Assembly (NCBI GenBank): GCA_025352885.1
Contig: JANXRZ010000240.1
Coordinates: 1-64,000, forward strand
Source of the DNA: Pseudomonadota bacterium
GTDB taxonomy: Bacteria > Pseudomonadota > Gammaproteobacteria > Burkholderiales > SG8-39
DNA: 64,000 bases
Direction of reading: 5' to 3'
The translations under genes were made by a program, and so were the position numbers. The first letter of the stretch is position 1; each line of letters begins with the position of its first letter. Of this stretch, positions 53,334 to 62,665 are shown piece by piece. A model generated the notes under the pieces. The model saw nothing but the letters and a program-made list of their open reading frames with translations, did no database searches and was not told the origin of the DNA.

Positions 53334-54143
53334 CTAATGCGCGGTTGAGGTGGCGGAAAGCGCGAGCTCGACTTCTTCTTCGTTTCCCTGCCCCCCGCTC
53401 CCATAGAGCTCTCGGGCGGTAGCCTCGGTCAAGGCCGACGGCGGGCCGTCGAACACGATTGCGCCTTTGCGCATGCCGATGATCCGGTCGCAGTAGTCGC
53501 GAGCGGTCTGCAGCAGGTGCAGGTTGGAGATGACCGTGATGCCGTCCTCCTGGTTGATCCTGCGCAGGGAATCCATGACGATGGTCGCGTTGCGCAGGTC
53601 GAGCGAGGCAATCGGCTCGTCGGCCAGCAGGATCCTGGGCTCCTGCACGAGGGCTCGGGCAATCGCTACCCGCTGCTGTTGGCCTCCCGACAATTCGTCC
53701 GCGCGGTGCAGGCCGTGCGACACCATGTCGAGCCGCTGCAAGGCGCGGATAGCGAGCGCGCGGTCCGCGTCCGAAAATCGCATGAGGAGCGTAGTGAGCG
53801 TCGAGTGATAGCTGATGCGGCCCATCAGCACGTTGCTGATCACTGCGAGCCGCGGCACGAGGTTGAACTGCTGGAACACCATCGCGCACCGCGCACGCCA
53901 CTGTCTCACCCTGCGTCCCGTGAGAGCGCAGACATCGACTTCTTCCCCCTCGAAGACGTCGTCGCAGAGAATGCGCCCGGACGAGGCGTCCGCGAGCCGG
54001 TTGATCATGCGCAACAGCGTGGACTTGCCCGCGCCCGAGCGGCCGATGATGCCGACCATCTGGCCGCGAGGCACCTCGAACGACACGTTGTCGACGGCAA
54101 CCAGCGACCCGAACGTCTTTGTCAACCGCTCGACCTTGAGCAC
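53334..54143 (-). CDS. phnC: Phosphonate-type ABC transporter ATP-binding protein
   Basis: 269 aa. Walker [11 protein letters not shown]-loop [11 protein letters not shown], signature LSGGQQQR and Walker B ILLADEP are intact. The start is GTG with GGGGAGG just upstream. It is the first gene of a phnC-D-E-E operon and is divergent from a nucleotidyltransferase gene, with 164 bp between that hold a T7 run (54162-54168) but no clear promoter. No C-P lyase genes are in the window. Confidence 0.93.
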   Translation of the reverse strand: MLKVERLTKTFGSLVAVDNVSFEVPRGQMVGIIGRSGAGKSTLLRMINRLADASSGRILCDDVFEGEEVDVCALTGRRVRQWRARCAMVFQQFNLVPRLAVISNVLMGRISYHSTLTTLLMRFSDADRALAIRALQRLDMVSHGLHRADELSGGQQQRVAIARALVQEPRILLADEPIASLDLRNATIVMDSLRRINQEDGITVISNLHLLQTARDYCDRIIGMRKGAIVFDGPPSALTEATARELYGSGGQGNEEEVELALSATSTAH

Positions 54144-54307
54144 CCAGCCTCCCCTCGCATTCTTTTTTTGGCGGGCAAAGGTTGGCGAAGAGCGCAGGCA
54201 CTGTCAAGGAGATCGTTGCGGCCGGCGCGTTTCCTCCCGGTTTGATTTTCCGCCGCCTTTGCCCGATGATCGCGCGCAGCCAAAAAGACACGGAGCAACC
54301 GGGCACT

Positions 54308-55075
54308 ATGCGCGCAATCATCATCGGGGCCGGAAGGGGACAACGGCTCATGCCGACGACCGAGAATGCGCCCAAGTGTTTCGCGGAGATCAGGGGCAAG
54401 CGGATCCTCGACTGGACCGTTGAGGCGCTGAAGGCGGGCGGCGTCGACGACATCTGCTTTGTGGGCGGTTACCGGATGGATTCGGTCGAGCGGGAGTATC
54501 CGCACTTCACGTTCCGCCACAATCCCGAGTGGGAAAGGAACAACATCCTCGTGTCGCTGATGTACGCCGAGGACCTCATGGACCGGCCCTTCATCACGAC
54601 CTACTCGGACATCCTCTTCACGCGAACGATCGTTTCGGACCTCATCGCCTCGCCCGCGGACATCGCCCTGGGCCTGGACACGGATTGGCGCGAGCACTAT
54701 CGCCCGCGCAGCCAGCACCCTCCGCATGACGCCGAGAAGGCGATCGCGCGCAATGGCGTGGTTGAACGCGTGTATCGCACCATCCCTTATGACGATGCGA
54801 CCAGCGAATTCATAGGTGTCGCCAAGTTCAGCCGGCGAGGCGGCGAGTTGCTGCGCGAGCACTATCACGCGCGGCGCCGAGAATTCTGGGACAAGCCCTA
54901 CCGCGAGGCGGCGCTGTTCCAGAAGGCGTACCTCATCCACCTCTTCCAGGACATGATCGAGCAGGGAGTTCCCTTCGGTCATGCCGACACGCATGGGCAC
55001 TACCGCGAGATCGACACGCAGCAGGACATGGACCTCGCGCAAAAGGGCTGGGCCCCGCCGGAGGTGCGCGCATGA
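54308..55075 (+). CDS. Sugar-phosphate/phosphocholine-type nucleotidyltransferase (LicC/RfbA-like)
   Basis: 255 aa. MRAIIIGAGRGQRLMPTTEN, then PKCFAEIRGKRILDWTVEAL, is the G-x-G-x-R-x(2)-P-x-T...P-K signature of NTP transferases. The catalytic YSDI replaces the usual metal Asp motif, and HYREIDTQQDMDLA sits at the end as in LicC-type phosphocholine cytidylyltransferases. It probably activates a small phosphorylated compound with CTP or another NTP. It overlaps the MetE-like gene by 4 bp and is divergent from phnC. An ATG at 54266 is a possible longer start. Confidence 0.83.
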   Translation: MRAIIIGAGRGQRLMPTTENAPKCFAEIRGKRILDWTVEALKAGGVDDICFVGGYRMDSVEREYPHFTFRHNPEWERNNILVSLMYAEDLMDRPFITTYSDILFTRTIVSDLIASPADIALGLDTDWREHYRPRSQHPPHDAEKAIARNGVVERVYRTIPYDDATSEFIGVAKFSRRGGELLREHYHARRREFWDKPYREAALFQKAYLIHLFQDMIEQGVPFGHADTHGHYREIDTQQDMDLAQKGWAPPEVRA

Positions 55076-56133
55076 GCGCCCTGCCCCTGTTCCCGGCCTC
55101 GGTCGTCGGCTCGATTCCGCGCCCGCTTCACGTCCGGGAGCTGATCGACAAGCCGGCGTGGGACGCAGACGACGAGCGCACGATGGACGCGGCTGTCCGT
55201 TACGTCATCAGCATGCAGGAAATGGCCGGGCTCGACGTGGTCACCGATGGCGAATGGCGCCGGAGGTCCTATATCGGCGTCATTGCCGAGCTCGCGCACG
55301 GCTTCACGCTGGAACTCAATCCCTCGGACGGCCGGCCGTGGACCATCGTCACGGAGAAGCTCTCTGCCAAGCCGCCGGGCTTCATCGCAGGTGAGGCGAA
55401 ATTCCTTAAAAGCGTGGCCACCGTGGCCACCAAAATAACCCTGCCCGCGCCAGCCCTCCTTGGCGAGCGGCTGTGGCACCCGCAGCGCTCCAGGAAGGCC
55501 TACCCCAAGCGCGACGACTTCGTGCGCGACTGCGTGGCGCCCCTTCGCGCCGAGATCGAGTTGATTCGCAAGCTCGGCGTGGACATCGTGCAGATCGACG
55601 ACCCGCACCTGTGCCTCTTTGTCGATCCGGACGTGCGCCGGGGATTCGAGGATCCGGACCGCGCGGCGGATTTCGCCGTCGACATGATCAACGCGCTCGT
55701 GGATGGGTTCGAAGGGATCCGGTTTGCCGTCCACCTCTGCCGCCGTGCGGGCGCGAGAGTCAGAGGCGAGAAGCACCATGCGGGCACCTATGGCCCGATC
55801 CTCCCCCAGCTGAATCGGCTGAACGTGCAGCACCTCACCATGGAATTCACCGCCGCCGGTGCCGACGACCTGGAAAGCCTGGTACGACTGCGAAACGATT
55901 TCGAGCTGGGCCTGGGCGTGGTCGATGTGACGCCGGGTGAAGTCGATACCGTAGAGGTGATCGTCGCGCGCGTAGAGCGCGCGCTGGGCCGCGTCGCCGC
56001 CGAGCGCATCACGCTCAATCCGGACTGCGGCTTCGCCCCCGGCTCGGCGGCAAACGTCGACATCGACGAGGTTTATCGCAAGCTTTGCGCGGAGGCACAG
56101 GCGGCCCGGTTGCTGCGCGAGCGGCATCACTGA
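55072..56133 (+). CDS. MetE-like zinc methyltransferase domain protein (cobalamin-independent methionine synthase family)
   Basis: 353 aa, only the C-terminal catalytic-barrel half of MetE. VGSIPRPLH, VTDGEWRR, IDDPHLCLF and TLNPDCGF are family motifs. The zinc ligands H221, C223, E258 and C319 (HLC, MEF, DCG) are all present, so it is probably active. Lacking the folate-binding N-terminal domain, it must take methyl groups from another donor. Its coupling to a nucleotidyltransferase and nearness to a phosphonate-type importer suggest a dedicated pathway. Confidence 0.87.
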   Translation: MSALPLFPASVVGSIPRPLHVRELIDKPAWDADDERTMDAAVRYVISMQEMAGLDVVTDGEWRRRSYIGVIAELAHGFTLELNPSDGRPWTIVTEKLSAKPPGFIAGEAKFLKSVATVATKITLPAPALLGERLWHPQRSRKAYPKRDDFVRDCVAPLRAEIELIRKLGVDIVQIDDPHLCLFVDPDVRRGFEDPDRAADFAVDMINALVDGFEGIRFAVHLCRRAGARVRGEKHHAGTYGPILPQLNRLNVQHLTMEFTAAGADDLESLVRLRNDFELGLGVVDVTPGEVDTVEVIVARVERALGRVAAERITLNPDCGFAPGSAANVDIDEVYRKLCAEAQAARLLRERHH

Positions 56134-56152
56134 CATAGCGATGCGGAAAATA

Positions 56153-56181
56153 AAAAAGGGCGACTGACCGTCGCCCTTTTT
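56153..56181. terminator. Bidirectional intrinsic terminator
   Basis: AAAAAGGGCGAC, loop TGACC, GTCGCCCTTTTT: a 12-bp stem with A and T tracts on both sides. It lies between the convergent MetE-like gene and hppA, and should stop transcription in both directions. Confidence 0.92.
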
Positions 56182-56199
56182 CTTTGGGGCAGACTGCTT

Positions 56200-58275
56200 C
56201 TAGAGCAACGGCACCAGCAGCAGCGCGACGATGTTGATGATCTTGATCAGCGGGTTGATCGCAGGGCCGGCCGTGTCCTTGTAAGGGTCGCCGACCGTGT
56301 CGCCGGTGACCGCGGCCTTGTGCGCTTCGGACCCTTTTCCGCCGAAGTTGCCTTCCTCGATGTACTTCTTCGCGTTGTCCCAGGCGCCGCCGCCGGTACA
56401 CATCGAGATTGCAACGAAGAGGCCGGTGACGATGGTGCCCATCAGCATGCCGCCGATGGCCATGCGCGCCGCTTCGGCGCCCATCAGGAAGCGCATCACC
56501 AGCGCAAGCACCACGGGAGTGAGCACGGGCAGCAACGATGGGATCATCATTTCCTTGATCGCGGCCTTGGTGAGCATGTCGACCGCGGTGCCGTATTCGG
56601 GCTTGGAGGTGCCGGCCATGATGCCGGGGATCTCCTTGAACTGGCGGCGCACTTCGACCACGACCGAGCCGGCTGCGCGGCCCACGGCTTCCATGGCCAT
56701 TGCGCCGAAGAGGAACGGGATCAGGCCTCCGATGAAGAGACCGATGATGACCGCGGGCTCGGACAAGCTGAACGCCGTGGTCTTGCCCGCATGATCGAGC
56801 GCGTGCGTGAAGTCTGCGAAGAGCACCAGCGCCGCGAGTCCGGCCGAGCCGATTGCATAGCCCTTGGTGACGGCCTTCGTCGTGTTGCCGACCGCATCGA
56901 GCGGATCGGTCACAGCTCGCACGGACTCAGGCAGGTTCGACATCTCGGCGATGCCGCCGGCGTTGTCGGTGATCGGGCCGTAGGCGTCGAGGGCGACGAT
57001 GATGCCGGCCATCGAGAGCATTGAGGTTGCAGCAACTGCGATGCCGTACAAGCCACCGAGCGTGTAGGACGCGTAGATCGCCGCGCAGACGAAAAGCACC
57101 GGCCATGCCGTCGAGCGCATGGAGACGGCCAGTCCCGCGATGATGTTCGTGCCATGCCCCGTGGTCGAGGCCTGCGCCACATAGCGCACGGGGCCGTACT
57201 CGGTGCCCGTGTAGAACTCGGTGATCCACACGAGCGCGCCGGTCAGGACCAGGCCCACGACCGCCGACAGGTAAAGCTTCATTACCCCGCCTTGCGCTGC
57301 GAAATCCGTGCCGCCGAACACCCACATCGTGAGCGGGTAGAAGCAGATCAGCGCGAGCACGCCGGCCACGATGAGGCCGCGGTAAAGCGCGTTCATGATT
57401 TTCGCGCCTTCCTTGTGCTTGACCATGTAGCACCCGACGATCGAAGCGACGATCGAGAAGCCGCCGAGCACCATCGGGTACAACACCGCCTGCATCTCCG
57501 CGCCTTTGACCATCAGCGCGCCGAGCAGCATGGTCGCGATAAGCGTGACGGCATAAGTTTCGAACAGGTCGGCCGCCATGCCTGCGCAGTCGCCGACGTT
57601 GTCGCCGACGTTGTCCGCGATCACGGCGGGGTTGCGCGGATCGTCCTCGGGAATGCCCGCTTCGACTTTACCGACGAGGTCCGCGCCGACATCGGCGCCC
57701 TTGGTGAAGATGCCCCCGCCAAGTCGCGCGAAGATCGAGATGAGCGAGGAACCGAACGCGAGGCCGATGAGCGGCTGCAGGACCGTGTGCAGGTCCACCG
57801 TCCTGCCCATGCCGTGCGGTGCCGAGTTGATGAGCACGGCGAAGAAGCCCGCCACGCCGAGAAGGCCCAGGCCGACCACGAGCATGCCGGTTATGGCACC
57901 GCCCCGGAACGCAACGTTAAGCGCTGCATCGATCCCCTGGGTCGCGGCCTGCGCGGTGCGCACGTTCGCGCGGACCGACACGTTCATGCCGATGTAGCCC
58001 GCGCCGCCTGACAGGATCGCGCCAATCGCGAACCCCACGGCCGTCGACCAGCCCAGCCCGGGCACGAATCCGATCACGAGGAACAGGACCACGCCTGCGA
58101 TCGCGATCGTCCTGTACTGGCGGTTCAGGTAGGCCTTGGCCCCCTGCTGGATGGCCGCCGCGATCTCCTGCATGCGCGCGTTGCCTGCGGGCAGCGACAC
58201 GATCCATTTCGCGGAGATAGCGCCGTATCCAATGGCAATTGCCGCGCAGACAAGCGCGAAGACGATCTGTTCCAT
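56200..58275 (-). CDS. hppA: Membrane-bound proton-pumping pyrophosphatase (K+-independent type)
   Basis: 691 aa, about 16 membrane helices. [23 protein letters not shown] splits across the substrate-binding loop, followed by [19 protein letters not shown]. PPi hydrolysis drives proton export. The subtype residue in GNTTKA is Lys (K467); K+-dependent enzymes have Ala there, so this one is predicted K+-independent. It is a single gene between the bidirectional terminator and a 126-bp gap. Confidence 0.96.
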   Translation of the reverse strand: MEQIVFALVCAAIAIGYGAISAKWIVSLPAGNARMQEIAAAIQQGAKAYLNRQYRTIAIAGVVLFLVIGFVPGLGWSTAVGFAIGAILSGGAGYIGMNVSVRANVRTAQAATQGIDAALNVAFRGGAITGMLVVGLGLLGVAGFFAVLINSAPHGMGRTVDLHTVLQPLIGLAFGSSLISIFARLGGGIFTKGADVGADLVGKVEAGIPEDDPRNPAVIADNVGDNVGDCAGMAADLFETYAVTLIATMLLGALMVKGAEMQAVLYPMVLGGFSIVASIVGCYMVKHKEGAKIMNALYRGLIVAGVLALICFYPLTMWVFGGTDFAAQGGVMKLYLSAVVGLVLTGALVWITEFYTGTEYGPVRYVAQASTTGHGTNIIAGLAVSMRSTAWPVLFVCAAIYASYTLGGLYGIAVAATSMLSMAGIIVALDAYGPITDNAGGIAEMSNLPESVRAVTDPLDAVGNTTKAVTKGYAIGSAGLAALVLFADFTHALDHAGKTTAFSLSEPAVIIGLFIGGLIPFLFGAMAMEAVGRAAGSVVVEVRRQFKEIPGIMAGTSKPEYGTAVDMLTKAAIKEMMIPSLLPVLTPVVLALVMRFLMGAEAARMAIGGMLMGTIVTGLFVAISMCTGGGAWDNAKKYIEEGNFGGKGSEAHKAAVTGDTVGDPYKDTAGPAINPLIKIINIVALLLVPLL

Positions 58276-58401
58276 TGCTCACTCCCCTTTTGCTGACAGG
58301 TTTGCAGGCTGGGAGGCCCGCAAGAAAGTCGCGAATTCTAGCAGAAAATCATCGACTTCAGCGTCGACAGGCGAACCTCGCAACGCGCTTTTGCAGCGCG
58401 G

Positions 58402-59091
<690 letters not shown>

Positions 59092-59110
59092 TTATTATTA
59101 TGTCGCCCGG

Positions 59111-59881
59111 TCAAGGGCGCACTGCGAGTTTACGCACTTTCTCGAGATCCCCGGGAGTATCCACCCCTGGGGGCGCTTCGGTTTCGCTGATCGCTACCGC
59201 AATGCGATAGCCGTGCCAGAGCACGCGCAGCTGCTCCAGGGCCTCGAAGTTCTCGATCGGGCTGGGGGCGAGTTGCGCGTACCGCTTGAGAAAGCCCGCG
59301 CGATAGGCGTAGAGACCGATGTGCCGGTAGCAGGGCAATCCCTCCGGCGCGCCCTGCCTGCCTGAGGGACTGGCCCATGCATCGCGAGCGAAGGGAACAG
59401 GCGCGCGGCTGAAGTACAACGCGAAGCCGCGCGCATCGAGGACGACCTTCACGACACTCGGGCTGAAGATCTCTTCGGGCGACCGGATCAAATGGCATGC
59501 GGTGGAAACTTCGGCCTCCGGCGACTTCTCGAGGGCTGCGGCCACGCTCGCGATCAGCGCCGGATCGATGAGCGGCTCGTCACCCTGCACGTTCACGACG
59601 ATGGCGTCGTCCTCGAGGGCCAGTTTCTTCGCCGCCTCGGCAATCCGGTCGGTTCCCGTGGCATGCGCGCTTCCGGTCATGATCGACGGGAACCCGTGCG
59701 CGCGCGCGGCCTCTTCGATTCGCGCATCATCGGTGGCGACGTACACCGCTTTCGCCCCGCTTGCCCTGGCGCGCTCGGCAACGCGCACGACCATGGGCTT
59801 GCCGGCGATGTCGGCCAACGCCTTGCCTGGAAACCGGGTGGACGCATAACGCGCCGGGATTACAACGCTGAATGCGGTCAC
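59111..59881 (-). CDS. kdsB: 3-deoxy-manno-octulosonate (Kdo) cytidylyltransferase
   Basis: 256 aa. [21 protein letters not shown] is the CMP-Kdo synthetase start, with [12 protein letters not shown] and KHIGLYAYR-like RHIGLYAYR. It activates Kdo with CTP for the LPS inner core. The GTG start overlaps the Trm112-like stop (GTGA), and lpxK-Trm112-kdsB form one unit. Confidence 0.96.
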   Translation of the reverse strand: MTAFSVVIPARYASTRFPGKALADIAGKPMVVRVAERARASGAKAVYVATDDARIEEAARAHGFPSIMTGSAHATGTDRIAEAAKKLALEDDAIVVNVQGDEPLIDPALIASVAAALEKSPEAEVSTACHLIRSPEEIFSPSVVKVVLDARGFALYFSRAPVPFARDAWASPSGRQGAPEGLPCYRHIGLYAYRAGFLKRYAQLAPSPIENFEALEQLRVLWHGYRIAVAISETEAPPGVDTPGDLEKVRKLAVRP

Positions 59882-60060
59882 GCGACCTCTTCCAGCGGGT
59901 CGAGCTTGCGCGCATCCTCCTCGAGCATCACCGGGATGCCGTCCTTGACCGGGTAGGCCAAGCGGTCAGCCTTGCAGATGAGTTCCTTCGCCTCCCTGCG
60001 ATGCACGAGCGGCCCCTTGCAGATCGGGCAGACCAGGATTTCAAGCAGCTTGGGATCCAC
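59878..60060 (-). CDS. Trm112-family small zinc-ribbon-like protein (YcaR type)
   Basis: 60 aa. [14 protein letters not shown], then [17 protein letters not shown], is the UPF0434/Trm112 pattern, with one CxxC in front and a single Cys (LICKA) where a second pair usually lies. It adjoins lpxK (stop and start next to each other) and kdsB, the standard arrangement. Its bacterial role is uncertain. Confidence 0.93.
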   Translation of the reverse strand: MDPKLLEILVCPICKGPLVHRREAKELICKADRLAYPVKDGIPVMLEEDARKLDPLEEVA

Positions 60061-61197
60061 TCAGTGTCCTTGCGGTTTTGCGTTGCGCAGTTTTTCTACG
60101 ATCGTCGCGCCGAGCGCGGAGTCGACCACCGCACGCACCGGCAGCATCCAGAAGCCCGGCTGGGCGGCGCTCGCCAGACGACGGCATTTTACCGCGTCCT
60201 TTTCCGTCATCACGACGGCAAGCCCATCGCTGAATTGAAGGTCGCTCGCAACGAACGCATGGTGATCGGGGAAGGCATGGGGGACCACTTCCAGCCCGAG
60301 GCTTTCGAGGTGCCGGAAGAAGCGCGGCGGCGAGCCGATCCCGGCAACGGCATGCACGCGCTTCGGGACAAGGTCGGCTGCGTCCATGACCCGGCCCGAT
60401 CCCCCAAGGCTGGCCAGCGTGCGGCCCTCCATGCGCATCGCATGGCCCTTGACCTCCGAAGGCCCGTTGCAAACGACTGCGTCCACTTCGTCCAGGCGCG
60501 AGCGGAGCTCGCGCAGCGGGCCGGCCGGGAAGAGATGGCCGTTCCCGAAGCCGCGGGCGTCCACGACTGCGATCTCGAAGTCGCGCTGCAAACGGTAATG
60601 CTGCAATCCGTCATCGAGGACGAGGACATCGCATTCAGGATGCGCGTCCCGTAGGGCGTGGCAGGCCGCCACGCGGTCAGCGCCGACCCAGACCGGGCAG
60701 TCCGAGCGGCTCGCGAGCAGGACGGGCTCGTCTCCCACCAACGCCGGATCCGAGTCGGGTCTCACGCCACAGGGACCTTTGCCGGATCCGGCAAGGCTGC
60801 CGCCGTAGCCCCGGCTGACGATGCCCGGGTGCCATCCCAATCCAATGAGGTACTCCACGATCCACAGGACGAGAGGCGTCTTGCCGCTGCCCCCGGCGGT
60901 GATGTTGCCGACCACGATGACCGGGACGCCGACGTGTGTCTGCGGCAGCAGGTGCCATCTGAAGAGCGCGCGTCGAAACCAGACGATCGCCGCGAAGACA
61001 ATCGCTAAAGGCGCGAGCAGCCGGGTGAGGGGCGTCGTGCGGTACCAGTGGCGAGCGAGGGATTCGAAGGCGATGACCGCGGACCTAGTCAGGAAGCGCG
61101 CGCGGATGCGCTGGTGCTGCCTACTTCCCGGCGGCCTGGGTCGTGAACGTGATCTGCGCGTACCCGGCCAGGCGCGAGGCTTCCATGACACGCACAA
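60061..61197 (-). CDS. lpxK: Tetraacyldisaccharide 4'-kinase (lipid A synthesis)
   Basis: LpxK phosphorylates the 4' position of the lipid A precursor at the inner membrane. P-loop GNITAGGSGKTPLV, GIVSRGYGG, DDGLQHYRLQRD and a late VMTEKDAVKCRRL are diagnostic. The start is a problem: no ATG, GTG or TTG occurs between the exbD stop and the conserved IAFESLARHWYRTTPL. The only canonical upstream start is ATG 61197, inside exbD. The family-length start would be at an ATC codon (61074), giving about 337 aa. The first 41 residues given here are therefore doubtful. Confidence 0.9.
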   Translation of the reverse strand: MCVSWKPRAWPGTRRSRSRPRPPGSRQHQRIRARFLTRSAVIAFESLARHWYRTTPLTRLLAPLAIVFAAIVWFRRALFRWHLLPQTHVGVPVIVVGNITAGGSGKTPLVLWIVEYLIGLGWHPGIVSRGYGGSLAGSGKGPCGVRPDSDPALVGDEPVLLASRSDCPVWVGADRVAACHALRDAHPECDVLVLDDGLQHYRLQRDFEIAVVDARGFGNGHLFPAGPLRELRSRLDEVDAVVCNGPSEVKGHAMRMEGRTLASLGGSGRVMDAADLVPKRVHAVAGIGSPPRFFRHLESLGLEVVPHAFPDHHAFVASDLQFSDGLAVVMTEKDAVKCRRLASAAQPGFWMLPVRAVVDSALGATIVEKLRNAKPQGH

Positions 61198-61540
61198 CCG
61201 ATTGGTGCGAAGCGAGCGCGTCCGCGCTGATCACGATGACCGGGTCCTTGCGCTCGCCTCCCGCCTGCCGCAATGCATCGGACAGCGCGGCAACGTTAGT
61301 GAACTTGACTGGCGTCTTGCCGATGACGTACTGGCCGGCGGCATTCACCAGCACCGAAATCTCGTTGGGACGCTCGAGCTGCTTTTCGGCGTCCGCCGTC
61401 GGCAGGTTGATCTGCAGCTCGGTGTACTTGGAATAAGTCGTCGTGATCATGAGGAAGATCAGGATCACCATCATGACGTCGATCAGTGGAACCAGGTTGA
61501 TCTCCGGCTCCTCCCTGACCCGGCCCGGGCGGAATTTCAT
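61121..61540 (-). CDS. exbD: Biopolymer transport protein ExbD/TolR
   Basis: 139 aa. One N-terminal membrane helix with the proton-pathway Asp (INLVPLIDVMMVILIFLMI) and a periplasmic C-terminal domain. It works with ExbB to energise TonB or Tol-type outer-membrane processes. The ATG overlaps the exbB stop (ATGA). The 3' end overlaps the extended lpxK frame. Confidence 0.95.
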   Translation of the reverse strand: MKFRPGRVREEPEINLVPLIDVMMVILIFLMITTTYSKYTELQINLPTADAEKQLERPNEISVLVNAAGQYVIGKTPVKFTNVAALSDALRQAGGERKDPVIVISADALASHQSVVRVMEASRLAGYAQITFTTQAAGK

Positions 61541-62166
61541 TTGGCCGGGGCGGCCTTGAAGTCGGCGCGCGCGCCATGGACGATATCGACCAGGCGAGCG
61601 GCCGCGCGTTCCATATCGACGACGAACCCGTCGACCTTGCTCCGGAAATGGCGGTAGAAAATCAGCGAGGGGACCGCAATGCCGATGCCGAACGCCGTGT
61701 TGTAGAGCGCGATGGAAATGCCCTGGGCGAGCTGCTGCGGGTTGGTGCCCGTCGGTCCTTGCGAACCGAAGATCTCGATCATCCCGATCACCGTGCCGAA
61801 CAGTCCGAGCAGCGGCGATGCGGAGGCAATTGTGCCGAGCGTAGTCAGGAAGCGCTCGAGATCGTGTGCGGCGCTGCCGCCGGCCTCCTCGATGGCCTCC
61901 TTCATCACTTCGCGGGGACTGTTCACGTTGCGTAACCCCGCCGAGAGCACCTGCCCGAGCGGGGAGTCCTGCGAAAGCTTGTCGAGGACGTCCGGCGTCA
62001 CGCCCTGCCGTTGATAGACCGTCACGACTTCGTTCAGGAGCGTCGGCGGCACGATCCGGTTCCTGCGCAGGCTGACCGAACGCTCGATGATGAGGGCGAC
62101 CGCGATGATCGAGGCGAGCAGCAGCGGGTAAATCGGCCAGCCGGCGGCCTGGATCATGGCGAACAA
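61537..62166 (-). CDS. exbB: MotA/TolQ/ExbB proton channel family protein
   Basis: 209 aa with three membrane helices. GTIASASPLLGLFGTVIGMIE contains the conserved TolQ/ExbB motif, and GISIALYNTAFGIGIAVPSL the third helix with its conserved Thr. It forms the proton channel with ExbD. No tonB is adjacent, so the partner could be a distant TonB or a Tol-like system. It heads the exbB-exbD-lpxK-Trm112-kdsB unit and lies 499 bp from divergent xseA. Confidence 0.95.
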   Translation of the reverse strand: MFAMIQAAGWPIYPLLLASIIAVALIIERSVSLRRNRIVPPTLLNEVVTVYQRQGVTPDVLDKLSQDSPLGQVLSAGLRNVNSPREVMKEAIEEAGGSAAHDLERFLTTLGTIASASPLLGLFGTVIGMIEIFGSQGPTGTNPQQLAQGISIALYNTAFGIGIAVPSLIFYRHFRSKVDGFVVDMERAAARLVDIVHGARADFKAAPAK

Positions 62167-62665
62167 ATCGGTTCTCCCTGTTGGCTTCTGGACGCTCGGC
62201 GCATGCCGGCGTCAGGGGCGCACTTTAGCCAATGCCACCCTGCCCGGCAACATGCTGCGCTGCTTCAAAGGCGTAGGCCGAGTGTCTCAGATCGGACCCT
62301 CCACGTGCGCCAAAATTGCCGGCGCGAGGCGCGCAAAATGCGGGCCAAGGCTGTTATCCACAAAACCTGTGGATAAGTTTGTGGATTGTGCTTGTACAGT
62401 TGCCCTTTTACCTGCCAAGCGGCGCGCACCAATCGGCGTGATTAAAATTTCACCGCCAAATATTTGCCTCTAAACAAGCTGTTGTGACTAAGAATGGGCC
62501 TCCGCGGGCGACGCACAGTCATTGTGTGCGCCCGGCCTCAAAAGTGTGGATTAGTCAAGCGCCGGCAATCGAAAAGCGGTTGAAAAATGCGGGCTTATGT
62601 GAGTGTGCGGACTACACGTGTAAGCAGGGGCGTGGGATAGACTCCGGGCGCTTGGAACGCCTGCC
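62167..62665. other. 499-bp gene-free region between divergent exbB and xseA
   Basis: No supportable gene lies here; short open frames have no family signature. The region is richer in A+T than its surroundings, especially about 62441-62475 (GATTAAAATTTCACC, CCAAATATTTGCC). It contains four DnaA-box-like 9-mers. Both exbB and xseA promoters must also lie here; no strong -35/-10 pair is seen by eye. Confidence 0.7.
62354..62388. promoter_or_regulatory. Cluster of DnaA-box sequences
   Basis: TTATCCACA (62354-62362) and TGTGGATAA (62368-62376) are two perfect consensus DnaA boxes in inverted orientation, 5 bp apart. TGTGGATTG (62380-62388) follows, and TGTGGATTA lies further on at 62545-62553. 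Binding by DnaA is inferred from sequence only. Confidence 0.65.

Noticed and set aside
58384-58400. Dyad CGCGCT/AGCGCG after adk
   Set aside because: Short, no T tract; not convincing as a terminator.
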